Source: Rheinheimera lutimaris (lineage in GTDB: Bacteria; Pseudomonadota; Gammaproteobacteria; Enterobacterales; Alteromonadaceae). Taken from it: a stretch of DNA of 64,000 nt. The position numbers were made by a program, and so were the translations under genes. The notes under the pieces are model-generated. The model made no database searches. It saw nothing but the letters and a program-made list of their open reading frames with translations, and had not been told where the DNA came from. Of this stretch, positions 1 to 8,167 are shown in pieces. The stretch is from positions 62,001 to 126,000 of the forward strand of contig NZ_JABSOD010000006.1 in NCBI RefSeq assembly GCF_013283795.1, written 5' to 3'. Within the stretch, counting starts at the first letter, position 1; each line of letters begins with the position of its first letter.

Positions 1-300
1 TTGTTATTGCTGGACGAACCCACTAACCATTTGGATGTACAGTATCAGCATCAGATATTGCAGCTGACACGCAGTTTGGCTATTCCGGTACTGGCGTGTT
101 TGCATGACTTAAATCTTGCTGCAATGTATTGTGACAAAATCTTGTTGCTGAATAAGGGTCGGCAGTGTGCATTTGGTGCGCCTGCTGAAGTGCTGCGACC
201 CGATATGTTGCAGGAGGTATTTGGTCTGCCGTGTGAAGTGAATATGCAAAGCCGGCTACGAAAGTTGCAAGTTACGTTTATGCCGGAGCCGGTATGTTAA
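1..300 (+). CDS. btuD: ABC transporter ATP-binding protein, 3' end only (probable vitamin B12 importer ATPase)
   Basis: This is the C-terminal ~99 residues of an ABC ATPase whose start lies before the window. The first visible residues are the Walker B strand and D-loop (LLLLDEPTNHLD), followed by the H-loop histidine in HDLNLAAMYCD. The Walker A and signature motifs are therefore outside the window. The sequence style is that of the FecE/FhuC/BtuD group that powers siderophore and cobalamin importers. The next gene encodes a FecCD-type permease and overlaps this one by a few bases, and cobO and btuF follow, which favours cobalamin over iron-siderophore as substrate. The fragment alone cannot prove the substrate. 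Confidence 0.85.
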   Translation: MLLLDEPTNHLDVQYQHQILQLTRSLAIPVLACLHDLNLAAMYCDKILLLNKGRQCAFGAPAEVLRPDMLQEVFGLPCEVNMQSRLRKLQVTFMPEPVC

Positions 301-1286
301 AAAAGCATTATGCCCTGGCAATGTTGTTGGCGGTGCTGTTACTGCTGTTTAGTATGCTGTTAAGCCTGAACGTCGGCAGTGCAACGCTTAGTGTCAGTGA
401 TATTGTTAAAGTATTAAGCGGGCAGGTGCCGCAATCTGCACTGGCAGAAACGATTATCTGGCAAATCCGTTTACCACGTTTGCTTTGTGCTGTGCTTGTT
501 GGTGCCGGGTTGGCAATCAGCGGCGCTATTTTGCAAAATGCCAGCCGCAATCCACTGGCCGACCCTTATCTTTTTGGTCTAATGGCAGGCGCCGGACTGG
601 GGGCGACCTTAGTCAGTGTGGTGCTGCCGCCTCAGATGGTAAGTATGGCGTTGGGCGCATTTTGCGGCGCTTTGTTTGCCGTAGCGCTGGTGTTTATGGT
701 GTGTGCGGGGCAAAACTGGCGCAGGATAGAAATCACCTTACTTGCCGGGGTTGCAGTGTCTTTTATGCTCAGCGCAATCAGCAGCTTTATCTTATATTTT
801 GCCGAGCCTTTTGCCGCTAACAGGGTGATTTTCTGGTTAATGGGTAGTTTAAGCCCAGTCAATTGGCACAGCGTATTGTTGCTGGCGCCGGTTACGCTTT
901 TGGTATTGCTGCTGGCGTTGGCTTTGCGCCGGCAACTCGATGCATTATTACTCAGTGACGACAGTGCCCGTACTTTAGGTGTTAATACGCAACGTTTGCG
1001 GCTGGTGTTATTGCTGGCTACGGCGTTGCTTACGGCATGTATTGTTTCACAATGCGGCGGCATTGCTTTTGTCGGGTTAATGATCCCGCATATCGTGCGG
1101 CACTTTTTCGGTGTGACCTCAGTACGCTTATTGCTGGGGTGTGCTGTTGTTGGCGCGTTGTTTATGATCTGGGTAGATAATCTTGCCCGTACTGTGCTGC
1201 CGCAACAGGAAATTCCGCTGGGAGTGATTACGTCGTTGGCCGGCAGTATATTTTTCCTTTTAATTATGCGCCGGCAACGGCTATAG
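294..1286 (+). CDS. btuC: Vitamin B12 ABC transporter permease (FecCD family)
   Basis: A 330-residue, very hydrophobic protein with about ten membrane segments, the normal size for FecCD/BtuC permeases. Family hallmarks include RLPRLLCAVLVGAGLAISGA near residue 60 and the cytoplasmic coupling region GGIAFVGLMIPHIVRHF near residue 255, which contacts the ATPase. The ATG lies inside the end of the upstream ATPase gene (7-base overlap), so translation is probably coupled. It should form the inner-membrane channel of a BtuC2D2-BtuF importer. FecCD permeases for siderophores look alike; the cobalamin assignment rests on the neighbouring cobO and btuF genes. Confidence 0.88.
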   Translation: MLKKHYALAMLLAVLLLLFSMLLSLNVGSATLSVSDIVKVLSGQVPQSALAETIIWQIRLPRLLCAVLVGAGLAISGAILQNASRNPLADPYLFGLMAGAGLGATLVSVVLPPQMVSMALGAFCGALFAVALVFMVCAGQNWRRIEITLLAGVAVSFMLSAISSFILYFAEPFAANRVIFWLMGSLSPVNWHSVLLLAPVTLLVLLLALALRRQLDALLLSDDSARTLGVNTQRLRLVLLLATALLTACIVSQCGGIAFVGLMIPHIVRHFFGVTSVRLLLGCAVVGALFMIWVDNLARTVLPQQEIPLGVITSLAGSIFFLLIMRRQRL

Positions 1287-1294
1287 CGGTAGTT

Positions 1295-1900
1295 ATGACA
1301 ACAGATGAACAAAAGCAACAGCGTCACAAAGAGCGTCAGCAGCGTTTAAAAACTCAGGTTGATTCGGCAGTCGCTGCGGCAGTGGATGAAAAAGGTTTGC
1401 TGCTGGTGATCACCGGTAACGGTAAAGGTAAGTCGACTTCGGGTTTTGGTACTGTAGCCAGAGCGGTAGGCCATGGTTTACGTGCAGCGGTGGTGCAGTT
1501 TATTAAAGGTGGCTGGGACTGCGGCGAGCGTAATTTACTGCAGCAGCATGGCGTGCAGTTTGCGGTTATGGCCACCGGTTTTACCTGGGATACGCAAGAT
1601 AAAGCCGCAGATATAGCTGCTGCTGAGCTGGTATGGCAGCAGGCTGAGCAATTTCTGGCTGACCCGGCTATCGATCTGGTGTTACTGGATGAACTGACGT
1701 ACATGCTCAGTTACCATTATTTGCCGTTACAGCGTATTGAACAGGCGTTGCTGCAACGGCCGGCGACACAACATGTGGTGATCACCGGCCGCGCTTGTCA
1801 CCGGCGCTTGATTGAGCTGGCGGACACGGTCAGTGAAGTACAAAATGTTAAACATGCGTTTGATAACGGTATTAAGGCACAGAGGGGGATTGATTGGTGA
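1295..1900 (+). CDS. cobO: Cob(I)yrinic acid a,c-diamide / cobalamin adenosyltransferase, CobO/BtuR type
   Basis: 201 residues, the usual length of the CobA/CobO/BtuR family. The P-loop GNGKGKST lies at residues 41-48 and binds ATP in the family's unusual reversed orientation. A later acidic motif, LLDELTYML, is typical, as is the end of the protein with KHAFDNGIKAQRGIDW. The enzyme transfers the 5'-deoxyadenosyl group of ATP to the cobalt of corrinoids. Sitting between btuC and btuF in a gene set without visible corrin-ring synthesis genes, it most likely adenosylates imported cobalamin (salvage). The charged, Lys/Arg/Gln-rich N-terminus (residues 1-25) is also usual for the family. Confidence 0.93.
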   Translation: MTTDEQKQQRHKERQQRLKTQVDSAVAAAVDEKGLLLVITGNGKGKSTSGFGTVARAVGHGLRAAVVQFIKGGWDCGERNLLQQHGVQFAVMATGFTWDTQDKAADIAAAELVWQQAEQFLADPAIDLVLLDELTYMLSYHYLPLQRIEQALLQRPATQHVVITGRACHRRLIELADTVSEVQNVKHAFDNGIKAQRGIDW

Positions 1901-2721
1901 GATATGTACCGCTGTGCACGTTGTTACTGTTAGTGCTCTGCTGTTGTAAGGCAGTGCAGGCTGCACCACAGCGTATTGTTGCGCTGGCACCACATATCAC
2001 AGAAATGTTGTTCGCTATCGGTGCCGGCGACCGGGTCGTCGGCGTTAGTGATTACAGTGATTATCCGGCTGAGGCGGCTGAGTTACCACGCATAGCCAGC
2101 TATGCAGCTATTAACCTGGAAGCGGTGCTGGCGTTACAACCGGATCTGGTTATTGCCTGGCGTAGCGGCAACCCTGCGTCAGACATCCTCCGTCTGCAGC
2201 AATTTGGTATCAATGTGGTATTTTCCGACCCGCTGCTGCTGGAAGATATCGCCAAAGAATTACGCTTACTGGGGCAGCTGACCGGTCAGGATAATCAAGC
2301 CAACGCGCTGGCTGCAGATTTCTCACAGCAATTGCAACAATTACGGGCTGAATATCAGCATAAGCGACAGGTGCCGGTGTTTTTCGCCATGGGTACCTTG
2401 CCCTTAAGCACCGTGGCAAATAATGCCTGGCCTCAGCAAATGTTAACCTTATGCGCAGCAGCCAACCCCTTTGCCGGTGCCAAAGGTGATTACCCGCAAG
2501 TAGGTATTGAGCAGGTTATAGCGGCGGCACCACAAGTGATTATCCAGCCGGTACGCACCGATTTTGTTGCAGATTTCAGTTATTGGCAGCGCTTTGATGC
2601 ACTGCCGGCCGTAAAGAAAAAACAGTATTTAGCAGTGAACGCGGATCACTTATATCGTACTACACCACGCACATTATCGGGTATCAGACAGCTGTGCGAG
2701 GGAGTAGAGCGCTATCGTTAA
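1897..2721 (+). CDS. btuF: Periplasmic cobalamin-binding protein
   Basis: About 274 residues with a signal peptide (MRYVPLCTLLLLVLCCCKAVQA) and a mature start APQRIVALAPHITEML, the standard opening of BtuF/FepB-like class III binding proteins. I chose the GTG that overlaps the cobO stop (GTGA) because a purine-rich AGAGGGGG lies 8 bases upstream; a TTG one codon earlier is possible but less likely. The protein should capture B12 in the periplasm and deliver it to BtuCD. The cluster of three cysteines inside the signal region is unusual but does not form a clear lipobox. The gene ends directly against the convergent kinase gene, with no intergenic base. Confidence 0.9.
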   Translation: MRYVPLCTLLLLVLCCCKAVQAAPQRIVALAPHITEMLFAIGAGDRVVGVSDYSDYPAEAAELPRIASYAAINLEAVLALQPDLVIAWRSGNPASDILRLQQFGINVVFSDPLLLEDIAKELRLLGQLTGQDNQANALAADFSQQLQQLRAEYQHKRQVPVFFAMGTLPLSTVANNAWPQQMLTLCAAANPFAGAKGDYPQVGIEQVIAAAPQVIIQPVRTDFVADFSYWQRFDALPAVKKKQYLAVNADHLYRTTPRTLSGIRQLCEGVERYR

Positions 2722-4734
2722 TCAGCTGTTTATACTGCTCATCAGCTCATTGGCGCGGCGCATCAAACGCTCTGCTGTACGTACCTGGTTCGTTTTTAAC
2801 AATTCACCGGAAATACTCAGGTACTTATCAGCCAGTTTGCGCCGCATTGCCGAATGTAAGACAAAATCTGCCGGCACTAAAGCGTTGTAGTGCTGTAGCT
2901 TATCGTACACCGCATCAACTTCTGCTACTTCAGTGCTGCTGGCCAATTGTTGTTCCAACAGATTAAAGCTGTGTTGATAAAATAACTCTGCCGCCTGGTA
3001 CGGAAAGGGCGCGTCAGCATTTTCTGCCGCTGCAGTGCTGTAGTCTGTCATGGCATCTACCGCAGCAGCCAACTGCCGGCCATGGGCAACTAACTCTGCT
3101 GTGTCGCTGTGCCTGGCAAAAATAAGTTGCCCGACATTAATAAGCTGCTGCAACTGTGGGGCGTTATTTTCCGCTACCGCTTGCTCAAAGGCAGCGACAA
3201 AAGCTGCTGTTTCGGCGCTGTCCGGTTGAGCTACATATTGAGCGTCGATACGCTGCAGCTCTGCAACAATTTTATACGGGTCCAGCGTGTCGCCTTGCAA
3301 CCGCTGGTATTGGCGGTTTAATAACAATTGGTTCAATCTTGAACGCAGTACCTCGATCGCGGTTTGCTTGCTGCGCAGCATATTGCTGCGTATTTCTGCC
3401 AGGTAGTGCGAGTCAGGGTAGAGTGCCGAGGCCGTGGCCAGCAATTGCTCAATTTGCGGATAGTTTGGATAGTTAAAACTACGATCACTGATAATTTGAT
3501 CAATTTGCTGCTCAAAATGTTGCAGTACGCTGTCCTGACGTAAGCGCAACAAAGCTTCGCGTTGCAGCGAGCCTTGCTCATCTGCACTCAAAGCACCAAG
3601 CAGGTCGGCAGGTGCTGCTTCCGCCAACTGTTGATACTGTTGTTGCTGTGCTGAGACAGCCTCCGCTTTTTGCTGCAGCGCCAGTAGTGCGGTTTGTTGC
3701 TGTTGTTGGTAATGCCAGCCACCCCAAGCCAGAGCAATCACTGCCGCTGTGGCCGCCACCGGCTGCCATACCGGTTGATTAAACCGCTTGATCAGCGCAC
3801 TGATACTGGTTTTGCGCAAGTTATGGTCAAATTGCAAAGCTTGTTGCAGCGCGCGCCATTGCAACACATTTAAATGTGCTGGCTTAGCTGCCTGTTTCTT
3901 TTGCTGCGCAGCCTTATCTGCCGGTAGCCGTTCGAACGGATGTTTACTGGTCAGTAGCTCATAGCTGAGGCAGGCAAAAGAAAATACATCATCGGCGACA
4001 CAGGGGGGGGCACCGGCCAGTAATTGCGGGCTGGCGTAAGCAGGCGTATAGCCACTTAACGGTGCCGTTTGGCTATGCGTTTCTGCAGCGTATATATCGT
4101 GGTTTAACTGTAGTTTTTGCGATACACCAAAATCCAGTACTTTAACGTCGCCGGCACGGTTTACCATAATATTTGCCGGTTTAAGATCGGCATGAACAAT
4201 GCCGGTGCGGTGTGCAAAGTCTAATGCATCAGCAATTTGTTGCAGTAGTTTCAACGCTGATTTTAGCGGTAAACCTTTGGGTTTATAGCGCTTTATCACC
4301 TGCTCCAGGCTTTCACCATCAAGAAACTCCATCACAATAAAGTAATGCTGTTGATCAACATCAACGTCAAACACCCTGACGATATTCGGGTGTGACAGCA
4401 GTTGAGTTTTATGCGCTTCCTGCAGCAGCAACTGTAACGCTTCCGGTTGACTGACAAATTGCTGTTGCAATACTTTTATTGCCACAGTGTTATTAGCAAC
4501 GCCGGCATCACGTAAAAAGATATCAGTTGCACGATATATGTCACTCATGCCGCCGGAGCCAATTTTGCTCTCCAGCAGGTAGCGTTCTTTGATCAGCATA
4601 CCTTCTTGTATAGCAGGCACTGTTGCTGTGTTAGCCGCCGTAGCGGAGGGTTTTACCGCATAACGCGTTTTATCTGCATCAATAGCAGTATCGCTGGTTA
4701 CGCCGCTAACGCCCGTGCTGTCCTGAACTGCCAT
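2722..4734 (-). CDS. ppkA: T6SS-associated membrane serine/threonine protein kinase (PpkA/Stk type)
   Basis: A 670-residue Hanks-type kinase. After an Ala/Thr-rich N-terminus, the kinase domain spans about residues 50-315: glycine loop GSGGMSDIY, ATP-anchoring Lys87 in VAIK, catalytic HADLKPAN with Asp183, and DFG with Asp201. One membrane helix follows (about 323-341), then a Gln-rich region and a long, probably helical C-terminal part outside the membrane. All catalytic residues are present, so it should be active. It is the only gene of the T6SS locus on the minus strand, diverging from tagH. By analogy with Pseudomonas PpkA-PppA-Fha1 it would phosphorylate the FHA protein and trigger assembly; that link is inference. 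The gene carries a run of eight G (plus strand) at 4003-4010. Confidence 0.88.
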   Translation of the reverse strand: MAVQDSTGVSGVTSDTAIDADKTRYAVKPSATAANTATVPAIQEGMLIKERYLLESKIGSGGMSDIYRATDIFLRDAGVANNTVAIKVLQQQFVSQPEALQLLLQEAHKTQLLSHPNIVRVFDVDVDQQHYFIVMEFLDGESLEQVIKRYKPKGLPLKSALKLLQQIADALDFAHRTGIVHADLKPANIMVNRAGDVKVLDFGVSQKLQLNHDIYAAETHSQTAPLSGYTPAYASPQLLAGAPPCVADDVFSFACLSYELLTSKHPFERLPADKAAQQKKQAAKPAHLNVLQWRALQQALQFDHNLRKTSISALIKRFNQPVWQPVAATAAVIALAWGGWHYQQQQQTALLALQQKAEAVSAQQQQYQQLAEAAPADLLGALSADEQGSLQREALLRLRQDSVLQHFEQQIDQIISDRSFNYPNYPQIEQLLATASALYPDSHYLAEIRSNMLRSKQTAIEVLRSRLNQLLLNRQYQRLQGDTLDPYKIVAELQRIDAQYVAQPDSAETAAFVAAFEQAVAENNAPQLQQLINVGQLIFARHSDTAELVAHGRQLAAAVDAMTDYSTAAAENADAPFPYQAAELFYQHSFNLLEQQLASSTEVAEVDAVYDKLQHYNALVPADFVLHSAMRRKLADKYLSISGELLKTNQVRTAERLMRRANELMSSINS

Positions 4735-4882
4735 AATTCACTCCTTGTTAATCAGGTACTGATCTTCGCCGCACTGGTATTTATAAACAAAACGCCGGCC
4801 AAATGTTAAATTAACGCGATTATTCCACATATTTTAGCTGCAGTCATCATCGCATTTTGCTTAGTTGTTAACTTATGCGCTA

Positions 4883-4911
4883 TTGACGCAACAATAAATT
4901 TAACTTAATCT
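4883..4911 (+). promoter_or_regulatory. Possible sigma70 promoter of the tagH-led T6SS operon
   Basis: In the 244-base divergent region between the kinase gene and tagH, a TTGACG (-35, 5 of 6) is followed 17 bases later by TAATCT (weak -10). It points to tagH and would give a leader of about 60 bases. No sigma54 (GG-N10-GC) element was found. The weak -10 makes this tentative. Confidence 0.3.
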
Positions 4912-4978
4912 TTTGCGTCGATTTAAGGTAAATAAATTGTATTTTTAGTGTCAGGAACGGGAAGCGGGACGAAGGGAT

Positions 4979-6247
4979 ATGTTACTTGAGTTATCAGTAC
5001 TGAGTTATCACAGGCTATCACCCCGACAGGTTGCCGTAAAACGCTTTGACAGCAGTGGCGGTACCTTGGGCCGCTCAGAGCAAGCTGATTGGTATCTGCC
5101 AGACCCGGAACGGGTAGTGTCATCAGAGCATGCCGTTATCCGTCATCAAGACGGCACCTTTATTATCACCGATAAATCAACCAACGGATTGTTTGTAAAC
5201 CGCGCGGTGGACGCACTTGGCCAGGGTAACAGCCATACGCTGAAAAACGGCGATTTGCTCTGCATGGGTGATTACGAAATTCAGGTCGCGCTGATAGATG
5301 AATTGCAAACTGTTGCCGACTTGCAGCCAAAGCCATCGGCGATACCGGGCACTACTCCGGTAATGAGCCAATCGCAAAATATCACAGCGTCTGCCGGCAA
5401 TGGCATGCTGATTTCTGATGTGTCTGCCAATAGCTTTAACGGACGCTCTGCCGATATGGCGCCACCACAACATCAAGCCGGTGCTGAGTTAGTAATGGAT
5501 GACCATTTCTTAGCGCCTGCGGCATTAATACCGGATGACTGGGCATCAGCCTGGCAAACTAATGATAACGCCGTTGCAACACCGGCGGCTCCGGTTGCGG
5601 CCGCATTGCAAAGCAGCCACAAAGCGGTTGTGGATAAACCGGTAAAACAAAACATGCCGGCTGAAGAGCAGTCCTGCTTACAGGCCTTTCTCAAGGGATT
5701 AGGTGTTTCTGAAGCGAATCTGCAAGCCGCCGACTCTGCCGCCTGGTGGGAGCAATTGGGGCAGGCATTGCAACAGTCCTTACAGGGCGTGGTTAGCGTT
5801 ATGCATGCGCGCTCGGAAGTAAAAAACAGTTTTCGGGTTAATCAAACTACTTTCCAGCAGCGGGAAAATAACCCGCTGAAATTTTCCGCCAATATCGATG
5901 ACGCCTTTCATAACTTATTTAACCGCCGCGGCTCCAGTTTTATGCCGCCACGCCAGGCGATAGCCGAGGCGTTTGCCGATATCAGCCGGCATGAATCGGC
6001 CATTATTGCCGGTGCAGGTGGCGCTATGGCCGGCTTACTGACGCAGTTGGCGCCGCAACGAATAGAAGCCGGTGATTTTGGTGGCAGCTTTGTTGACAAG
6101 TTAAATCCGGCACAGCGCCAGGCACGGTTGTGGGCACGCTACAAAGCCTTGCATGCTGAGCTGGCAGCAGAACTGAATAATAAAGATAAACAGGGCGTTA
6201 ATGATGATTTTATCAGCGCCTATGAAGCCTTTTTACGCAAAAAATAA
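4979..6247 (+). CDS. tagH: T6SS FHA-domain scaffold protein TagH/Fha
   Basis: 422 residues in three parts. The N-terminal FHA domain (about 25-100) shows TLGRSEQADW, SSEHAVI and STNGLFVN, the phosphothreonine-binding loops. A long Ala/Pro-rich linker follows (about 110-225). The C-terminal domain (about 230-420) ends in the WARYKALHAELA...AYEAFLRKK pattern typical of T6SS FHA proteins. FHA proteins of this class recognise Thr-phosphorylated partners and promote assembly of the secretion apparatus. It is the first gene of the rightward T6SS operon and faces the divergent kinase gene, its likely modifying enzyme, while the PP2C phosphatase lies further down the same operon. Confidence 0.92.
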   Translation: MLLELSVLSYHRLSPRQVAVKRFDSSGGTLGRSEQADWYLPDPERVVSSEHAVIRHQDGTFIITDKSTNGLFVNRAVDALGQGNSHTLKNGDLLCMGDYEIQVALIDELQTVADLQPKPSAIPGTTPVMSQSQNITASAGNGMLISDVSANSFNGRSADMAPPQHQAGAELVMDDHFLAPAALIPDDWASAWQTNDNAVATPAAPVAAALQSSHKAVVDKPVKQNMPAEEQSCLQAFLKGLGVSEANLQAADSAAWWEQLGQALQQSLQGVVSVMHARSEVKNSFRVNQTTFQQRENNPLKFSANIDDAFHNLFNRRGSSFMPPRQAIAEAFADISRHESAIIAGAGGAMAGLLTQLAPQRIEAGDFGGSFVDKLNPAQRQARLWARYKALHAELAAELNNKDKQGVNDDFISAYEAFLRKK

Positions 6248-6293
6248 ACAGGTTGCGGTAGCTGTTTTAACGATACCTTAAGGAGTGGTAGAG

Positions 6294-6776
6294 ATGAAAA
6301 CAATAAAAATGCTGGTAGTGCTGTGGTTAAGCGTTAGCGTATTGGCAGGTTGTCAGGCGGTGTATGCAACGTTTCCGCCATCCACCAAGCTGCATTTTCG
6401 TGTGGCACAGGATATTAATCCGGATCTTGACGGTCGCCCGTCTCCGGTAATCATCAAGGTATACGAGTTGGCATCAAAAACGGTATTTGAAAATCAGGAC
6501 TTTTTTGCCTTGTATGATAATCCGGACGCTATTTTACGCACCGACTTGCTGAAAAAAGATGAGCTGGTATTTGAACCGGGCCAACGCAGTGAGTACCGGA
6601 TGGCGTTACAGCCGGCTACCCGTGCCGTGGCAGTGGTGGTTGCTTATCGCGACATTGAAGGTGCCAGGTGGCGTGCAGTGGTTGATGTAAAGCCCACCGG
6701 CTACGACGACTTTTATGTCTATGTTGATAAACTGGCGGTGTATATCCGTGAGCATGATTTAGAACGTAAGCGTTAA
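6294..6776 (+). CDS. tssJ: T6SS outer-membrane lipoprotein TssJ
   Basis: 160 residues with a lipoprotein signal ending in the lipobox LAGC (acylated Cys20). The sequence continues as a small beta-sandwich with KLHFRVAQDINPDLDGRPSP and VIIKVYEL, characteristic of TssJ/VasD. I start at this ATG because AGGAG lies 8 bases before it; an in-frame GTG nine bases upstream would put the ribosome site inside the coding region. TssJ anchors the TssM C-terminus to the outer membrane, forming the TssJLM membrane complex; tssL and tssM follow nearby in the same operon. Confidence 0.93.
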   Translation: MKTIKMLVVLWLSVSVLAGCQAVYATFPPSTKLHFRVAQDINPDLDGRPSPVIIKVYELASKTVFENQDFFALYDNPDAILRTDLLKKDELVFEPGQRSEYRMALQPATRAVAVVVAYRDIEGARWRAVVDVKPTGYDDFYVYVDKLAVYIREHDLERKR

Positions 6777-6801
6777 ACTGTCTGCCCCGGAGATTTACAG
6801 C

Positions 6802-8130
6802 ATGAGTGATTTTAGTCGTATCGCCTGGTCTGAGGGCTTGTTTCTCAGGCCGCAGCATTTTCAGCAGCAGGAACGTTATTTTGATTACAGCAGGCAGCAG
6901 CAGCTTAGTATGCAATTGCCTTATGGCTGGGGCGTGCGTCGTTGTGTTGTTGACCCGCAAAGCCTGAAGTTCGGCCAGTTTGCTTTGTCAGAACTGGAGG
7001 CCATTTTACCCGATGGCACTGTACTACAGTTACCGGCAGTTGAAGCATTGCCGGCAGCTATTCAGGTTGGCAAAAGCTGTCGCGATCAGCTGGTTTATCT
7101 GTGTTTGGCGATGGATAAAAGCAGCAGTCAGAATATCAGCAGCCACGACAGTTCACATATAAGCCGCTACGGCTATGCTGAACACAGTGTGGCAGATAAC
7201 AGCCTGGCGGAAGAGGCTACCGAGTTGTTGCAACTGGCTAAGCTTAAACTGCTGTTTAAGCTGGAATCAGAAGACCGTGGTGGTTTTATTTGTATGCCGG
7301 TTGCACGGATCCGTGAGGTATCAGAGCAAGGCGAAGTTAAGCTGCTGAAAAAGTTTATTCCGCCGCTGGTAGATGTGCAGCAGGATGGTGAGCTGTCAGC
7401 GTTTATAAATGAAGCGCTTGGTATGTTGTGTCAGCGTGCTGATGCCTTAGCCGATCGCCTGGGCAAGGGGCAGGGTACAGCCAACTCCATCGCCGACTTT
7501 CTGATGTTGCAGGTGCTTAACCGCTATGAACCTTTGCTACGGCACTTGAAAACCGGCGTGCTGGAGCATCCGCACAGCCTGTATCGTTTAATGATTTCTA
7601 TGTTGGGCGAACTTGCCACGTTTACGGCACGGCAAAAGCGTCCGCCGCAGTTTCCGGCTTATCAACATGATGATCTGACAACCGTTTTCGGCAACCTTAG
7701 CGTCATTATGAACCAAACACTCAGTGTGGTACTGGAACAAACAGCCCAAGCCTTGCCACTGGAACAAGCTAAGTTTGGCATCCTGGTGTCGCCGCTGACA
7801 GATAAATCTCTGCTGGAGTACGCTCAGTTTGTGTTGGCGGTTGCTGCAGACCTGCCGGCAGACGATATTCGTAAACATTTACCGGCGCGGTTAAAAATAG
7901 GCCCCGTGGAGCATATCCGTGAATTGGTAAATAACCAGTTGCCCGGTATTGGGGTAACCGGCTTACCGGTCGCGCCAAGACAAGTTCCTTATCATGCCGG
8001 TTATCACTATTTCCAACTGGACAAAGGCAGTATTTATTGGGAGCGGCTGGCAAACAGCGGCGGCTTAGCCCTGCATTTATCCGGTAACTATCCAGGCTTG
8101 AAAATTGAACTTTGGGCAATAAAGGCATAA
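6802..8130 (+). CDS. tssK: T6SS baseplate protein TssK
   Basis: 442 residues, the usual TssK length. The opening RIAWSEGLFLRPQHFQQQERYFD is the family signature and belongs to the shoulder domain that contacts the TssFGE wedge. The C-terminal head domain, which binds the cytoplasmic parts of TssL and TssM, includes VPYHAGYHYFQLDKGSIYW. TssK links the phage-like baseplate to the membrane complex. It lies between tssJ and tssL, the canonical tssJKL order. Nothing is missing or broken. Confidence 0.95.
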   Translation: MSDFSRIAWSEGLFLRPQHFQQQERYFDYSRQQQLSMQLPYGWGVRRCVVDPQSLKFGQFALSELEAILPDGTVLQLPAVEALPAAIQVGKSCRDQLVYLCLAMDKSSSQNISSHDSSHISRYGYAEHSVADNSLAEEATELLQLAKLKLLFKLESEDRGGFICMPVARIREVSEQGEVKLLKKFIPPLVDVQQDGELSAFINEALGMLCQRADALADRLGKGQGTANSIADFLMLQVLNRYEPLLRHLKTGVLEHPHSLYRLMISMLGELATFTARQKRPPQFPAYQHDDLTTVFGNLSVIMNQTLSVVLEQTAQALPLEQAKFGILVSPLTDKSLLEYAQFVLAVAADLPADDIRKHLPARLKIGPVEHIRELVNNQLPGIGVTGLPVAPRQVPYHAGYHYFQLDKGSIYWERLANSGGLALHLSGNYPGLKIELWAIKA

Positions 8131-8167
8131 CCGCCTTACGGCGACTGATTAACATGGACGGTAAGCA

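Noticed and set aside
632-1327. 231-codon open frame on the minus strand opposite btuC
   Set aside because: It is antisense to a clear membrane permease, has Cys/Asn/Ser-rich composition typical of the complement of hydrophobic genes, and no family resemblance or ribosome site.
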